NCBI RefSeq assembly: GCF_007827555.1
Contig: NZ_VISS01000001.1
Location: forward strand, 62,001-126,000
DNA from: Aeribacillus composti
GTDB taxonomy: Bacteria; Bacillota; Bacilli; Bacillales; Aeribacillaceae
Reading direction: 5' to 3'
DNA length: 64,000 nt
Of this stretch, positions 18,972-29,758 are shown piece by piece. The position numbers and the translations under genes are program-made. Below the pieces are notes generated by a model, which was not told the DNA's origin, made no database searches, and was given only the letters and a program-made list of their open reading frames with translations. Each line of letters begins with the position of its first letter. Position 1 is the stretch's first letter.

Positions 18972-21900
18972 AAACTCATTTCGACTCCTTTATCTGACAG
19001 TTCATGTAAAGAAATAGGCGTGTATTTGCTAACTGTTAGTGCACTTAAAAATGCCTGAAATGATGCTTCTTCCGTCAATACCATAATTCCTCGTTCAAGC
19101 GCTTTTTGTCGTCTTGCCTTTGCCTGATCGTTTTCTTCCGGATTATAATAAAGCACCGCTTCTTTTTTCTCAAGCCAACTTTCAAAATTATCCGTTACCG
19201 GTTTTATATAATCGAGTACATCATCTTTCTTATCTCCATCCACAAAAATACCGTCCGAATGAATTGGAAATAAATGATCGAATACCTTCCGCATCGCTTC
19301 CTCCACAGATTTGCCGACACACATTCCTTCGCCCGTCGATTTCATTTCCGGACCTAGTTTCATATCGACATCTGAATGGGCGTGCGTTGAAAATACCGGA
19401 TATTTAATAGCCACATATTCATGGGCTGCTATTTGAGGATGTAAGTCAGTTAACATTTTTCCGGTTAAAATGGTTGTCGCAAGATCTACTAACGGCACTC
19501 CGGCAACTTTGCTGACGATCGGCACAGTCCGGCTCGCACGCGGATTCACTTCCAGCACATAAACGTCCTGACCATCAATTAAAAATTGAATGTTCATAAT
19601 GCCTTTATATTGCAAATGTTGAACCATTCTTTCCGCATAGTCGGTCATTTTTTCTTTTATTTCTTTTGACAACGACACAGCTGGAAAAATCGCATAACTA
19701 TCGCCAGAATGAACACCAGCGGGCTCGATATGCTCCATAAATCCCGGAATAAACACATTTTTCCCGTCAGCTATTAAATCAACCTCCGCTTCCTGACCAA
19801 AAAGGAATTCATCTAAAAGAAGAGGAAAATGATTTTCGTCCGTCTGCTCCACTAACGAAAGCAGCTCTTCTTGATTTTTTACCTTCACCATGCCTTTTCC
19901 GCCAATAACATATGAAGGTCTTAACAGGATCGGATACCGCAGCTTTTTCGCTTCCGATATCGCCTCCTCTTTTGTATGTGCCATTGCTCCTTGAATGTGC
20001 GGGATATTCGTTTCGTCTAATAGCTGATAAAATCTTTCTCGATCCTCCAATATGTCCAGAAGCTCAGAAGTTGTACCAAGCAGCTTCACGCCTGCTTTTT
20101 CAAGCTTCTCCGCTAAGTTGATCGCCGTCTGGCCGCCAAATTGGACGAGCGTTACGTCAATGTTTTCATTTTCAACAACATTTAATATATGCTCGACTGT
20201 TAACGGCTCAAAATATAATCGATCCGCTGTTTCATAATCAGTGCTGACCGTCTCAGGATTATTGTTGATCATGATCGCGTCATATCCAAGCTTTTGCAAT
20301 GTTTGAATGCAGTGAACAGCACTGTAGTCAAACTCAACTCCCTGTCCGATGCGAATCGGGCCGGAACCAATGACAAGCGCCTTCTTCTTTCCTCTTGTGG
20401 AGACAGCTTCGTTTTCACCGAAAACGTACGTAGAATAGAAATAATTTGTTCTCGCTTCAAATTCTGCTGCACATGTATCAACCATTTTGAATATGGCTTT
20501 AATCCCCCACTCTTTACGGAGCTTTCGGATTTCTTTTTCTTCTGTCTTTTGCCAATATGAAATCGAACGGTCGGAAAAACCGAAAAATTTCAGTTCTTTT
20601 AAAAGGCTTGGAGACAGCTTTTCTTTTTTCGCTTTTCCTTCAAGTTCAATTAGATGGTTGAAAACATGCAAGAAATAATAGTCAATTTTTGTCTGGCTGT
20701 GAAGCTCATCTATAGAAACTCCTCTTCTTAACAGCTCCATTAAGATGAAAAAGCGTTCATCATCTGCATGCTGGAGGCGGTTAATAAGAGCTGACGTATC
20801 TTCTTTCACAAGCTTAGGCAAATAAATGCCGATATTATTTAATTCCAACGATTCCGCAGCTTTTTGCAGAGCGGCTTCCATCGTCCGTTCGATCGCCATC
20901 ACTTCGCCGGTTGCTTTCATCTTTGTTCCAAGCTTCCGATCTGCTTTTGTAAATTTATCAAACGGCCAGCGCGGAAATTTGACAACTACATAGTCAAGTG
21001 CAGGTTCAAAGCTGGCATATGTCGACATCGTTAACGGGTTCTTCAGCTCCGCTAATGAGTAGCCAACAGCTAGCTTTGCAGCCATTCTGGCAATTGGGTA
21101 ACCGGTCGCTTTCGAAGCAAGTGCGGAAGAGCGACTTACCCTAGGGTTGACCTCAATCACGTAATATTGCTTGCTTTCAGGGTCAAGTGCAAACTGAATG
21201 TTGCAGCCCCCGACCACCTTTAATGCATCGATGATTTTCAAAGCCGCCTGCCGGAGCATTTGATATTCTTCATCTGTTAATGTTTGAGATGGGGCAACAA
21301 CGATCGAATCCCCGGTATGAATTCCGACTGGATCAATGTTTTCCATATTGCAGACGGTAATACAAGTACCTTTTGCATCGCGCATCACTTCATATTCGAT
21401 TTCCTTAAATCCGGCAATGCTTCTTTCCACAAGCACTTGATTGATTGGGCTCATTTTAAGTCCATTTGTGACAATGGAAATAAACTCTTCTCGGTTGTAG
21501 GCGATGCCTCCGCCTTTGCCGCCAAGCGTATAAGCCGGACGAATGATAATCGGAAAGCCAATTTCATCAGCAAATTGAAGGGCGGACGGAACATCCTCCA
21601 CAATTTTGCTTTCCGGGATCGGCTCGTTCAAATCAATCATCAGCTTTCGAAATAGCTCCCGGTCCTCCCCTTTTTGAATCGATTCGATCGAGGTTCCGAG
21701 CAGTTTCAAGCCGTATTTTTGCAAAATCCCTGCCTGATCAAGCTCCACAGCTAGATTTAAAGCCGTCTGGCCCCCCAATGTTGCCAAAAGGCCGTCTGGA
21801 CGTTCTTTTGCAATTATTTTTTCAATGCTTTCCACCGTAAGCGGCTCTGAATAGACCGCATCGGCAATTTTCGTATCGGTCATAATCGTTGCAGGATTGT

Positions 21901-22045
21901 TGTTAACAAGTACAACTTCAAATCCTTCTTCTTTTAACGCCAAGCATCCCTGTGTCCCAGAATAGTCAAATTCCGCCGCTTGGCCGATAATGATCGGACC
22001 TGAACCGATCACTAGTATTTTGTTTAATGATGTATCTTTAGGCAT
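18968..22045 (-). CDS. carB: Carbamoyl-phosphate synthase large subunit, arginine-specific
   Basis: Makes carbamoyl phosphate from ammonia, bicarbonate and two ATP. It has 1025 residues, the CarB length. Duplicated ATP-grasp halves are visible, starting NKILVIGSGPIIIGQAAEFD at residue 8 and KALVIGSGPIRIGQGVEFD at about 548. The C-terminal allosteric domain is short and ends the protein. Location inside the arg operon marks this as the arginine-linked paralogue rather than pyrAB. It overlaps carA by 8 nt and argF by 4 nt, which implies translational coupling. Confidence 0.96.
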   Translation of the reverse strand: MPKDTSLNKILVIGSGPIIIGQAAEFDYSGTQGCLALKEEGFEVVLVNNNPATIMTDTKIADAVYSEPLTVESIEKIIAKERPDGLLATLGGQTALNLAVELDQAGILQKYGLKLLGTSIESIQKGEDRELFRKLMIDLNEPIPESKIVEDVPSALQFADEIGFPIIIRPAYTLGGKGGGIAYNREEFISIVTNGLKMSPINQVLVERSIAGFKEIEYEVMRDAKGTCITVCNMENIDPVGIHTGDSIVVAPSQTLTDEEYQMLRQAALKIIDALKVVGGCNIQFALDPESKQYYVIEVNPRVSRSSALASKATGYPIARMAAKLAVGYSLAELKNPLTMSTYASFEPALDYVVVKFPRWPFDKFTKADRKLGTKMKATGEVMAIERTMEAALQKAAESLELNNIGIYLPKLVKEDTSALINRLQHADDERFFILMELLRRGVSIDELHSQTKIDYYFLHVFNHLIELEGKAKKEKLSPSLLKELKFFGFSDRSISYWQKTEEKEIRKLRKEWGIKAIFKMVDTCAAEFEARTNYFYSTYVFGENEAVSTRGKKKALVIGSGPIRIGQGVEFDYSAVHCIQTLQKLGYDAIMINNNPETVSTDYETADRLYFEPLTVEHILNVVENENIDVTLVQFGGQTAINLAEKLEKAGVKLLGTTSELLDILEDRERFYQLLDETNIPHIQGAMAHTKEEAISEAKKLRYPILLRPSYVIGGKGMVKVKNQEELLSLVEQTDENHFPLLLDEFLFGQEAEVDLIADGKNVFIPGFMEHIEPAGVHSGDSYAIFPAVSLSKEIKEKMTDYAERMVQHLQYKGIMNIQFLIDGQDVYVLEVNPRASRTVPIVSKVAGVPLVDLATTILTGKMLTDLHPQIAAHEYVAIKYPVFSTHAHSDVDMKLGPEMKSTGEGMCVGKSVEEAMRKVFDHLFPIHSDGIFVDGDKKDDVLDYIKPVTDNFESWLEKKEAVLYYNPEENDQAKARRQKALERGIMVLTEEASFQAFLSALTVSKYTPISLHELSDKGVEMSL

Positions 22046-23111
22046 AGACTTTTTCTCTCCCTGCTGCTACATATGTGTCTAAAAATTCATCAAAAATAAA
22101 ACTAGCATCTTCCGGTCCTGGATGGGCTTCCGGATGAAATTGAACAGACATGACTTTCAATTTTTCATGCTCAAGCCCTTCAACTGAGCCGTCATTGACA
22201 TTTGTATATCGCAATTTAAGAGGTGTTTTTTCCAAGCTTTTTTTATCCACCACATAGCTGTGGTTTTGTGATGTAATAAATACGTTTCCTGTTTTTTGAT
22301 CAATTACCGGATGGTTTGCTCCGCGGTGCCCGAATCTGAGCTTTGTTGTATTCCCGCCAAACGACAGGGCAATCAGCTGATTCCCTAAACAAATCCCGAG
22401 CGTTGGATATTGCTTCATCAATTGGTTTAATGTAGAAAAATAATTTTTCATTTGCTTTGGATCGCCCGGTCCGTTCGACAGCACGATGCCATGCGGCTTG
22501 ATTTCAAACACTTTTTCCATTTGATGAAACGGAACGACTGAAACTTTACAGCCTCTTTTCAGCAAAGAATTCAAAATCGATTTTTTAAATCCAAAATCAA
22601 TTAGCGCAATGTGTGTCGCACCATTGCCAAACGTTTCGATTTCGCTTGCAGAAACGTCGCGAATCGGAAAATCGGAGAGCTTATCCTGAGAGTCGTATTG
22701 TTTGTCTTTTGAAATGACCGCATGCAATGTCCCTTTTGATCGGATTTGTTTGACAACAGCTCTCGTGTCAACATTTGTTAAATAAGGAATATTCCATTTT
22801 TGTAAATAGTCTTTTAATGAACGGTTCGCTTTATAATGGGAATAGTGTTCAGTCAGCTGAAAAAGGATGACCCCTTTCACCTGCGGCTTTTTGCTTTCAA
22901 AATCTTGATCATTGATACCGTAATTGCCAATAAGCGGATACGTAAAAACGACGATTTGATCTTTGTAGGAAGGATCTGTCAACACCTCTTGATATCCTGT
23001 CATTCCTGTATAAAAAACGAGTTCTCCTTTAACAGGAGACACGATTTCATCCATCTTGCCTTCAAAAACTGTTCCATCTTCTAATACAAGATAACCTTGC
23101 ATATTGAACAC
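22038..23111 (-). CDS. carA: Carbamoyl-phosphate synthase small subunit, arginine-specific
   Basis: Glutaminase subunit feeding ammonia to CarB. It has 357 residues: an N-terminal CPSase-small domain (GYLVLEDGTVFEGK) and a C-terminal class I amidotransferase. The catalytic Cys is in TLGICLGNQLIALSFGG near residue 238. The His-x-Glu pair is in SVQFHPEAHPGP near 322. It sits between argD and carB. Confidence 0.96.
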   Translation of the reverse strand: MFNMQGYLVLEDGTVFEGKMDEIVSPVKGELVFYTGMTGYQEVLTDPSYKDQIVVFTYPLIGNYGINDQDFESKKPQVKGVILFQLTEHYSHYKANRSLKDYLQKWNIPYLTNVDTRAVVKQIRSKGTLHAVISKDKQYDSQDKLSDFPIRDVSASEIETFGNGATHIALIDFGFKKSILNSLLKRGCKVSVVPFHQMEKVFEIKPHGIVLSNGPGDPKQMKNYFSTLNQLMKQYPTLGICLGNQLIALSFGGNTTKLRFGHRGANHPVIDQKTGNVFITSQNHSYVVDKKSLEKTPLKLRYTNVNDGSVEGLEHEKLKVMSVQFHPEAHPGPEDASFIFDEFLDTYVAAGREKVYA

Positions 23112-23159
23112 CTCTTTGATGTATATTTATACAACAATTTGCAAGAAAATTCTTCTCTT

Positions 23160-24317
23160 TTAGGAAGAGAAGATCTTTTCTTTTTTCAAAACAGAAGCAA
23201 TAATGCCCAGTCCTAAATCAATTTCTTCATTCGAAACAGTGAGCGGAGGAAGAAGCCGTAACACATTGGATCCAGCTGAAAGTGCTAGAAGTCCTTCTTC
23301 TCTTAAAGAAGCAAGCACTTTATTGACCTCAATATCCAGCTCAATTCCAAGCAGCAATCCTTTACCCCGCACTTTTTTTACAGTAGGCACATCTCTCAAG
23401 AGTTCTGATAGACCTTCGAACAGCCGCTGACCTTTTTCCTGAACGCTTTGCAAAAAGCTTGGCTGAAAAACAGTTTCCAAAGTTGCTTTCGCAGCTGCCA
23501 TAGCCAAATAATTCCCGCCGAACGTTGAACCGTGTGTTCCCGGTGAAAAACTTTCGATCAATTCTTGTTTTCCGATCATGGCTCCGACAGGAAATCCGCT
23601 TCCCAATCCTTTGGCGACAGTGATAATATCCGGAGAAATGCCGTAATGCTGGTAGCCGAATGCTTTTCCGGTGCGTCCGATTCCAGTTTGCACCTCATCG
23701 ACGATGAATAATGCGCCGATCTCCCTGCACTTTTCTTCTACCGCCTGTAAAAATTCCTTCGTTGCAGGAATAACTCCTCCCTCGCCCTGAACCACTTCCA
23801 GCATAAAAGCAGCTATATCCTCATCATGAATGTTTTTCACCGCAGCTGCATCATTGTAAGGAAGATATTCGAACGTAGGAATGAGAGGACCGAACCCTTT
23901 ATGTACTTTTTCTTGAGCAGTAGCCGTCATAGTCGCAAATGTTCTGCCGTGAAAAGACTGGTAAAATGTAATGATTTTATGTTTGCCGGTATGTTTTCTA
24001 GCCAGTTTAATGGCGGCTTCATTCGCTTCGGCGCCGCTGTTCGCAAAAAATACGGCATCTCCGCTTGAATGCTCCACCAATTGCTTGGCAACCTCTTCTT
24101 GAAGGGGGATATGAAAAAGATTAGAAGTATGCCATACCTTTTGCAGCTGTTCAGTGATGGCATCCGCCACTTGCTTCGGACAATGACCCAGGTTGCATAC
24201 AGCAATTCCGGAAATAAAATCTAAATATTTTTTTCCGTTTGCATCATATGCATAGCTTCCTTCTGCTTTTTCAATCGCCACATCCCACTTCGCATAGGTT
24301 GGAAATAAATAACTCAT
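23160..24317 (-). CDS. argD: Acetylornithine aminotransferase
   Basis: PLP enzyme converting N-acetylglutamate semialdehyde to N-acetylornithine. It has 385 residues. The class III aminotransferase signature is visible: [20 protein letters not shown], then [16 protein letters not shown] with the PLP-binding lysine near residue 240. It overlaps argB by 4 nt. Confidence 0.96.
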   Translation of the reverse strand: MSYLFPTYAKWDVAIEKAEGSYAYDANGKKYLDFISGIAVCNLGHCPKQVADAITEQLQKVWHTSNLFHIPLQEEVAKQLVEHSSGDAVFFANSGAEANEAAIKLARKHTGKHKIITFYQSFHGRTFATMTATAQEKVHKGFGPLIPTFEYLPYNDAAAVKNIHDEDIAAFMLEVVQGEGGVIPATKEFLQAVEEKCREIGALFIVDEVQTGIGRTGKAFGYQHYGISPDIITVAKGLGSGFPVGAMIGKQELIESFSPGTHGSTFGGNYLAMAAAKATLETVFQPSFLQSVQEKGQRLFEGLSELLRDVPTVKKVRGKGLLLGIELDIEVNKVLASLREEGLLALSAGSNVLRLLPPLTVSNEEIDLGLGIIASVLKKEKIFSS

Positions 24318-25126
24318 TTGACCACGACCTCTCGTTTTTTCGTAATTTTCGTCCCGATCATTTTCCCTTCCTTAAAAATACGGTCGTTGCCGCTCACAAT
24401 CATCACATGCTCAAGCTGATCAGAAAGCGCATCTAAAGCCGCCTGTACTTTCGGAATCATCCCGCCGTAAATAACCTTCTGTTCAATGAGTTTTTCGATC
24501 ATCGTTTCCGTCGCTTCTTCAATAAGCTTGCCGTCATGTAAAATTCCCGGAACATTCGTCACAAACAGCAGCTGTTCCGCATTTATTTTTTCAGCAATTG
24601 CACTAGCAGCCAGATCTGCGTTGATATTTAATTTTTGCCCATCCGCCGTTATGCCGATCGGGGCAATGACTGGAACATAGTCAAGAATTAGCAGCGAACG
24701 CAATAGTTCATCATTAATCTGCTCGACTTTGCCGACAAAGCCAAGATTTTCTTCATCTAAAAATGACGAGACAATTAGCTGACCATCAGTACCTGAAAGA
24801 CCGATCGCTTTCACACTTTTTTGTGTCAACAGAGCCGTGAGCTGTTTGTTAATTTTTCCTGAAAGAACCATTTCTGCAATTTCAAGCACTTCTTTTGTCG
24901 TTTTACGCATGCCGTTGTAAAACTCGCTTTTTACATTTAATTTTGTCAACATATTGTTAATGTCCGGTCCTCCACCGTGGACGATAATGACCCGTTTCGT
25001 AGTTAACAGTTCTTTTATGCTGTCTAAAAAGCTTTCTGACAGCTGTTCCAGCATGCTGCCGCCAAGCTTAATGACAACAATCGGTTTATCATGTCCGGTA
25101 ACTTGCATTGATTTTGACATACTCAT
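24314..25126 (-). CDS. argB: Acetylglutamate kinase
   Basis: Phosphorylates N-acetylglutamate. It has 270 residues from the first in-frame start. The kinase core begins [11 protein letters not shown] near residue 16, followed by [12 protein letters not shown] and the C-terminal [15 protein letters not shown]. The start overlaps the end of argJ by 38 nt; one of the next two Met codons could be the true start, as the ribosome binding site is not decisive. Confidence 0.95.
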   Translation of the reverse strand: MSMSKSMQVTGHDKPIVVIKLGGSMLEQLSESFLDSIKELLTTKRVIIVHGGGPDINNMLTKLNVKSEFYNGMRKTTKEVLEIAEMVLSGKINKQLTALLTQKSVKAIGLSGTDGQLIVSSFLDEENLGFVGKVEQINDELLRSLLILDYVPVIAPIGITADGQKLNINADLAASAIAEKINAEQLLFVTNVPGILHDGKLIEEATETMIEKLIEQKVIYGGMIPKVQAALDALSDQLEHVMIVSGNDRIFKEGKMIGTKITKKREVVVK

Positions 25127-26309
25127 ATGTTAAATCACATCCCCATGCTTTTCCTTGTGCTTCACCATTATTTAACATTACCTTGATTTCTACGATTTCC
25201 TGATCCAAATATTGGATCGCTTCTTGTTCCGAAAATGAAACTGGCAATCCGTTTTTAAATAATAAGATATGGCCGAGATACACTTCCATTTGATTCGGAT
25301 CGAATTCCGCTCCGCTGTAGCCGGCGGCGCACAAGATTCTTCCCCAGTTCGCATCTTTTCCATATATTGCAGTTTTGACGAGGGAGGATCCGACAATCGT
25401 CTTGGCAATGATGTTCGCTTCCTGCTTTGATTTAGCCCCATTAACAGAAACTTCAATCAATTTTGTCGCACCTTCACCGTCTCTGGCAATTTGCTTTGCT
25501 AAATCTTCGCTTACTTTTCTCAACGCCTCTTTAAAAACAGGCCAATCTGGATGCTCTTCCGTCAGCATTGAGTGTTCAGCTTTTCCGTTTGCTAAAACAA
25601 GCACCATATCATTTGTTGATGTATCGCCGTCAACGGTTATTTGATTAAACGTTTCATCGATAACTTCTCGAAAAGCTTGCTGCAGCGATTTTTCATCGAT
25701 ATTCGCATCTGTCGTCAAAAACCCGAGCATTGTCGCCATGTTGGGATGAATCATCCCCGATCCTTTTGCTGCTCCGCCGATGGTCACCTGTTTTCCCTCG
25801 ATTTCAAATTGATAGCAGGCAGTCTTTTCACACGTATCTGTTGTCAAAATAGCCTCGGCAAAGCTTTTGGCTCCTGCTGATGAACGTTCATATTCAATAT
25901 TGTTGATCCCCTCTTGGACTTTTTCCATGTTTAAATATTCGCCAATTACTCCTGTTGAAGCGACAGCCACAAGATGATCTGCAATTCCAAGCTTTTCAGC
26001 TGTCCATTTCCGCATTGCGTATGCATCGCTTAAACCTTTTTCGCCTGTACAGGCATTGGCGTTGCCGCTGTTGACAATCACCGCTTGAATTTTGTTTTCC
26101 TTTGCAATGCTCTCTTTTGTCACAAAAATTGGGGCAGCTTGCACAACGTTTTGTGTGTAAACAGCTGCAGCTGTTGCTGAAACGTCACTATAAATGATGC
26201 CGATGTCTTTTTTATGAGTGTAGCGGATGTGCGCTTCATAGCCGCCTGCATAAAAGCCTTTCGGTGTTGTAATTGAACCGTTGTCTATTTTTCTTATTTT
26301 GGTTGTCAC
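25089..26309 (-). CDS. argJ: Bifunctional glutamate N-acetyltransferase / amino-acid acetyltransferase
   Basis: Recycles the acetyl group from acetylornithine to glutamate. It has 406 residues. The precursor is self-cleaved before the nucleophile Thr in HPNMATMLGFLTTDA near residue 193. Other conserved segments are NSGNANACTGEKG and TVDGDTSTNDMVL. Lack of a nearby argA or argE fits the cyclic acetyl pathway. Confidence 0.96.
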   Translation of the reverse strand: MTTKIRKIDNGSITTPKGFYAGGYEAHIRYTHKKDIGIIYSDVSATAAAVYTQNVVQAAPIFVTKESIAKENKIQAVIVNSGNANACTGEKGLSDAYAMRKWTAEKLGIADHLVAVASTGVIGEYLNMEKVQEGINNIEYERSSAGAKSFAEAILTTDTCEKTACYQFEIEGKQVTIGGAAKGSGMIHPNMATMLGFLTTDANIDEKSLQQAFREVIDETFNQITVDGDTSTNDMVLVLANGKAEHSMLTEEHPDWPVFKEALRKVSEDLAKQIARDGEGATKLIEVSVNGAKSKQEANIIAKTIVGSSLVKTAIYGKDANWGRILCAAGYSGAEFDPNQMEVYLGHILLFKNGLPVSFSEQEAIQYLDQEIVEIKVMLNNGEAQGKAWGCDLTYEYVKINASYRT

Positions 26310-26327
26310 TAGAAGTCCTCCTTGATG

Positions 26328-27371
26328 TTATGGATATACTGGCAAAAAGTTTAGTCCTTCATTTTCTTGGAATCCTGACATAATGTTGAAATTTTGCACT
26401 GCCTGCCCTGCAGCGCCTTTCATCAAATTGTCAATGACAGATACGACTGTCAACCGACTTGTTCTTTGATCAAATGCAAGACCGATATCGCAATAATTCG
26501 AGCCGAACACTTCCTTTGTGCTTGGGAACGTTCCGTTTGTACGCACTCTCACAAATGGTGAATGTTTATAAAACGATTCATATAAATCTACTAATTTTGA
26601 AGTATTCCATTCTTCTAATAATTCAATATACATTGTCGCCATAATCCCTCTTGTCATCGGCACTAAGTGGGTGCTGAACGAAATGAAGCCGACTTTCTCG
26701 TCCCACTTATGAAGCTCCTGTTCAATTTCCGGTATATGCTGATGCTGATGTACTTTATAAATTTTGAAATTATCTTGTATTTCAACAAAGCTTGTAGCAA
26801 GCGACGCGTTCCGACCTGCACCTGAAACACCCGATTTTGCATCAACAATGATCGAGTTCTCTTTGACGATTTTTTCCCGCACAAGCGGTGCTAGGCCAAG
26901 CAAGGTTGCAGTTGGATAACATCCAGGGTTCGCCAAAATTTTAGCGTTCTTAATATCCTCACGATACAGCTCTGTCAAGCCGTATACCGCTTTCTGCAAA
27001 AGCATTTCAGGCGCTGGTGCTTTTTTATACCATTTTTCATAATCATTACTGTTTTTTAACCTTAAATCGCCTGATAAGTCGATGATTTTCAATTGATCGT
27101 CAAGCAATTCCGGCGTCAGTGAAGCCGATATCCCCGACGGCGTCGCAAGAAAAACAACATCATTTTCTTCTTTTATTTGATCCGGCTCTAGCGGTTTTAG
27201 TTCATTTTCTTTTATATGGGATAAATGCGGATATTCGTCAATATAGCTCTTTTTTTCTGCTGAAGATGTATATAAATGAATGTTTTCGACATACCGATGA
27301 TTGGCTAAAATTCGATAAAGTTCCACACCGCCATATCCTGTTGCCCCGATAATTCCTATATTCAACCTCAA
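26328..27371 (-). CDS. argC: N-acetyl-gamma-glutamyl-phosphate reductase
   Basis: Reduces acetylglutamyl phosphate with NADPH. It has 347 residues. The N-terminal Rossmann motif is IGIIGATGYGGVELYRIL, and the active-site Cys is in LANPGCYPTATLLGL near residue 149. It is the first gene of the seven-gene arginine operon. Confidence 0.97.
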   Translation of the reverse strand: MRLNIGIIGATGYGGVELYRILANHRYVENIHLYTSSAEKKSYIDEYPHLSHIKENELKPLEPDQIKEENDVVFLATPSGISASLTPELLDDQLKIIDLSGDLRLKNSNDYEKWYKKAPAPEMLLQKAVYGLTELYREDIKNAKILANPGCYPTATLLGLAPLVREKIVKENSIIVDAKSGVSGAGRNASLATSFVEIQDNFKIYKVHQHQHIPEIEQELHKWDEKVGFISFSTHLVPMTRGIMATMYIELLEEWNTSKLVDLYESFYKHSPFVRVRTNGTFPSTKEVFGSNYCDIGLAFDQRTSRLTVVSVIDNLMKGAAGQAVQNFNIMSGFQENEGLNFLPVYP

Positions 27372-27404
27372 TCACCTTCAATTCATTCCGTTAAATTAGT
27401 TACC

Positions 27405-27433
27405 ATTATAATACTGTATAAAAATAAAATCAA
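27405..27433 (-). promoter_or_regulatory. Sigma-A promoter of the arginine operon
   Basis: On the minus strand TTGATT and TATAAT are exactly 17 nt apart, ending about 33 nt before argC. The surrounding AT-rich dyads (for example AAATATACAATTG and ATTTTTATACAG) resemble ARG boxes bound by ArgR/AhrC, but they are too degenerate to place exactly. Confidence 0.65.
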
Positions 27434-27654
27434 TTGTATATTTATAATTTTTCTGTTCAAAAACAAGGATTCTTAATATAGTAGAGAGCAGGAAATCCCT
27501 TGCAAATTATCCGGATATGCCATGCTGAAGAAAAAATGCAAGTTATGTTTCGGGATAAAAGCTCCATTATGGTGATGAGATAAACAAAAGAAGCGATAAA
27601 AACGAAAAAAAAACATAATGACACTTGCAGTCAAATTGATAAAACATTTGCATA

Positions 27655-27686
27655 ATAAAAAAGACTGGCCTTTTCCGCCAGTCTGC
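27655..27686 (-). terminator. Terminator of yitW
   Basis: An AGACTGGC/GCCAGTCT 8-bp stem is followed by TTTTTTATTATG on the minus strand. Confidence 0.85.
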
Positions 27687-27694
27687 ACAAGTTT

Positions 27695-28003
27695 TTATTG
27701 AATACCCAAGGCAATTTTTGCGTATCTGGACATGCGGTCCTTCGTCCAAGGTGGATTCCAAACGATGTTGACATCGACATCTTTGATTTCTGGAATTCCG
27801 TCAAGCGCAGCTTTTACTTGTTGAACAATTGTTCCAGCAAGGGGGCATCCCATTGCCGTCAATGTCATAGTTACTTTGAGGACTCCTTCATCGTTCAGTT
27901 CCAAATCATATATTAATCCTAAATTGACAATGTCAATGCCGAGTTCTGGGTCAATAACTTGTTCAAGAGCACCCATTATATTTTCCTTCAGCGCTTCATC
28001 CAT
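27695..28003 (-). CDS. yitW: MIP18/DUF59 iron-sulfur assembly protein YitW
   Basis: Small iron-sulfur cluster maturation factor of the SufT/PaaD-like DUF59 family. It has 102 residues. Visible signatures are VIDPELGIDIVNLGLIYDLE near residue 16 and TAMGCPLAG with the conserved Cys near residue 54, followed by DVNIVWNPPWTKDRMS. It is cytosolic and sits between argC and yitV, as in B. subtilis. Confidence 0.88.
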   Translation of the reverse strand: MDEALKENIMGALEQVIDPELGIDIVNLGLIYDLELNDEGVLKVTMTLTAMGCPLAGTIVQQVKAALDGIPEIKDVDVNIVWNPPWTKDRMSRYAKIALGIQ

Positions 28004-28069
28004 TTCGATCCACTCCTCTTATATTCGTTAATATCATTATATCGAAGTTAATGCCACATTAAAAATTTT

Positions 28070-28843
28070 CTACCTCAAATGCCGTACAAACCATTCAACC
28101 GTTTCTAGCACCCCTTTTCGAGACACCTTATGCCCTGCATCCTTTTCCGCAATAAATGCCAAATGTTCCGGATTGTCAGCATACAACGGCTTTATCTCTT
28201 CATAAAATTGATAAGTAGGAGCGAACGGTACAACTTGGTCCTTCATCCCGTGCCAAAACAAAAGGGGGCGGTTGCATAACGCTTCTTTATGTACGGATAA
28301 ATCATACTCATACAACGCATCGAATTGCTGCTGAATTTCTTCTTCAGACAACGGAAAGGTATAGCCTGCTTTTTGATAGGAGTCCACAAGATATTTGAAA
28401 AATTCCTGATAATTTGGGCTGCCCATTAAACTGACAGCAGCTTTGATCCACGGATATTGGGTGAGCGCTCCAAGTGTAGCAACACCGCCCATGGAAGTTC
28501 CCGCTACCCCTATATTTTTCCCGTCAATCAATTCTTTTTCAAAAAAATAATTTTTTATTTTTTCGAGCTCTTTAACAGAACTGATAACAATATTCCAAAA
28601 ATTTAAATTTAAGTCAGCCTCTGAAAGATTCTCATCCCTCTCTCCGTGAAATTTCGCATCAGGCAATACTACTCGCAAACCTTTTTCCGCCAAAAGATAG
28701 GCAATGTGCAAATTATGCTCTTTTGCGCTCGTAAATCCATGGATAAACACAACAAGCGGCAGCTCATCTTTTATAAAATCTTCTTTGCATACATGCAGTA
28801 CAGGGATATTGTCCGCCATCGTATGCTCAACAATGACCTTCAA
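28070..28843 (-). CDS. yitV: Alpha/beta-hydrolase esterase YitV
   Basis: Predicted carboxylesterase of the prolyl-oligopeptidase-like type, 257 residues. The oxyanion strand VVFIHGFTSAKEHN is near residue 32, the nucleophile elbow GTSMGG near 115 and FWHGMKDQVVPF (acid) near 197; a His is in EKDAGHKVS near 237. Translation starts at TTG, 8 nt behind GAAAGGAG. It has no signal peptide. It is divergent from yitU. Confidence 0.87.
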   Translation of the reverse strand: MKVIVEHTMADNIPVLHVCKEDFIKDELPLVVFIHGFTSAKEHNLHIAYLLAEKGLRVVLPDAKFHGERDENLSEADLNLNFWNIVISSVKELEKIKNYFFEKELIDGKNIGVAGTSMGGVATLGALTQYPWIKAAVSLMGSPNYQEFFKYLVDSYQKAGYTFPLSEEEIQQQFDALYEYDLSVHKEALCNRPLLFWHGMKDQVVPFAPTYQFYEEIKPLYADNPEHLAFIAEKDAGHKVSRKGVLETVEWFVRHLR

Positions 28844-28948
28844 TTAGGATGCTCCTTTCATTATTTTTTTGCTAAAATTAGTTTAACATGTGGACAAAAA
28901 AGATGGAAAAAAGATACACTAAATAAAAACAAAAAATGAGGAGAGATT

Positions 28949-29758
28949 ATGGCCAAAAAACATTTAATCGCATTGGATTTAGACGGCACATTGCTGAAAG
29001 ATGACAAAACGATTTCTCCTTTTACAAAAAATGTTTTGCAAAAAGCACAAGAAGAAGGGCATATCATATGCATTTCAACAGGAAGGCCGTTCCGCTCGAG
29101 CAAAATGTATTACGAAGAATTAAATTTAAAAACCCCGATTGTCAATTTTAACGGAGCCTTTGTCCATCATCCGCTGGATGAATCCTGGGGATTTCATCAT
29201 ACAACCCTTGATGTATCTGTTGTAAAAGAGATTGTAGAAATCGCCGAACAGCATCAAGTCCATAACATTTTAGCAGAAGTGCTTGATCATGTTTATTTTC
29301 ATTACCATAATGAACAATGGTTGGATATTTTCAGTATAGGAAATCCGAAAATTGAAATCGGCAACTTAAAAGCTGTTTTAAATCGCGATGTCACAAGCAT
29401 GTTAATCCATTCAGACGAAGAAAATGTCAAGCGGATTCGCCATTATTTAAATGAAGTTCATGCGGAAGTTGTAGACCACAGAAGCTGGGCTCACCCGTGG
29501 CATGTTATTGAAATTATCCGAGCAGGCATTAATAAAGCAGTCGGATTGCAAAAAATCGCCGAATTTTACAATATCCCTCGAGAGCAAATTATCGCTTTTG
29601 GCGACGAAGACAATGATTTGGAAATGATCGAATATGCGGGATTAGGCGTTGCAATGGGAAACGGAATTGAGCCGCTCAAAGAGATTGCTGATGAAATTAC
29701 GCTGACAAATGAAGAAGACGGAGTTGCAAAATTTTTAAAGGAATTGCTGTCCCTTTAA
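28949..29758 (+). CDS. yitU: HAD-family phosphatase YitU
   Basis: Cof-type HAD hydrolase, 269 residues. In B. subtilis YitU dephosphorylates 5-amino-6-(5-phosphoribitylamino)uracil in riboflavin synthesis, and other sugar phosphates. The nucleophile motif I is ALDLDGTLLKDD near residue 9. Motif II is ISTGRPF near 45, the Lys is in GINKAVGLQ near 197, and motif IV is AFGDEDNDLEMI near 218. The type IIB cap lies between. Confidence 0.9.
   Translation: MAKKHLIALDLDGTLLKDDKTISPFTKNVLQKAQEEGHIICISTGRPFRSSKMYYEELNLKTPIVNFNGAFVHHPLDESWGFHHTTLDVSVVKEIVEIAEQHQVHNILAEVLDHVYFHYHNEQWLDIFSIGNPKIEIGNLKAVLNRDVTSMLIHSDEENVKRIRHYLNEVHAEVVDHRSWAHPWHVIEIIRAGINKAVGLQKIAEFYNIPREQIIAFGDEDNDLEMIEYAGLGVAMGNGIEPLKEIADEITLTNEEDGVAKFLKELLSL

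Noticed and set aside
18968-23111. Pyrimidine-specific carbamoyl phosphate synthase (pyrAA/pyrAB)
   Set aside because: The genes are inside the arginine operon between argD and argF and are coupled by overlaps.
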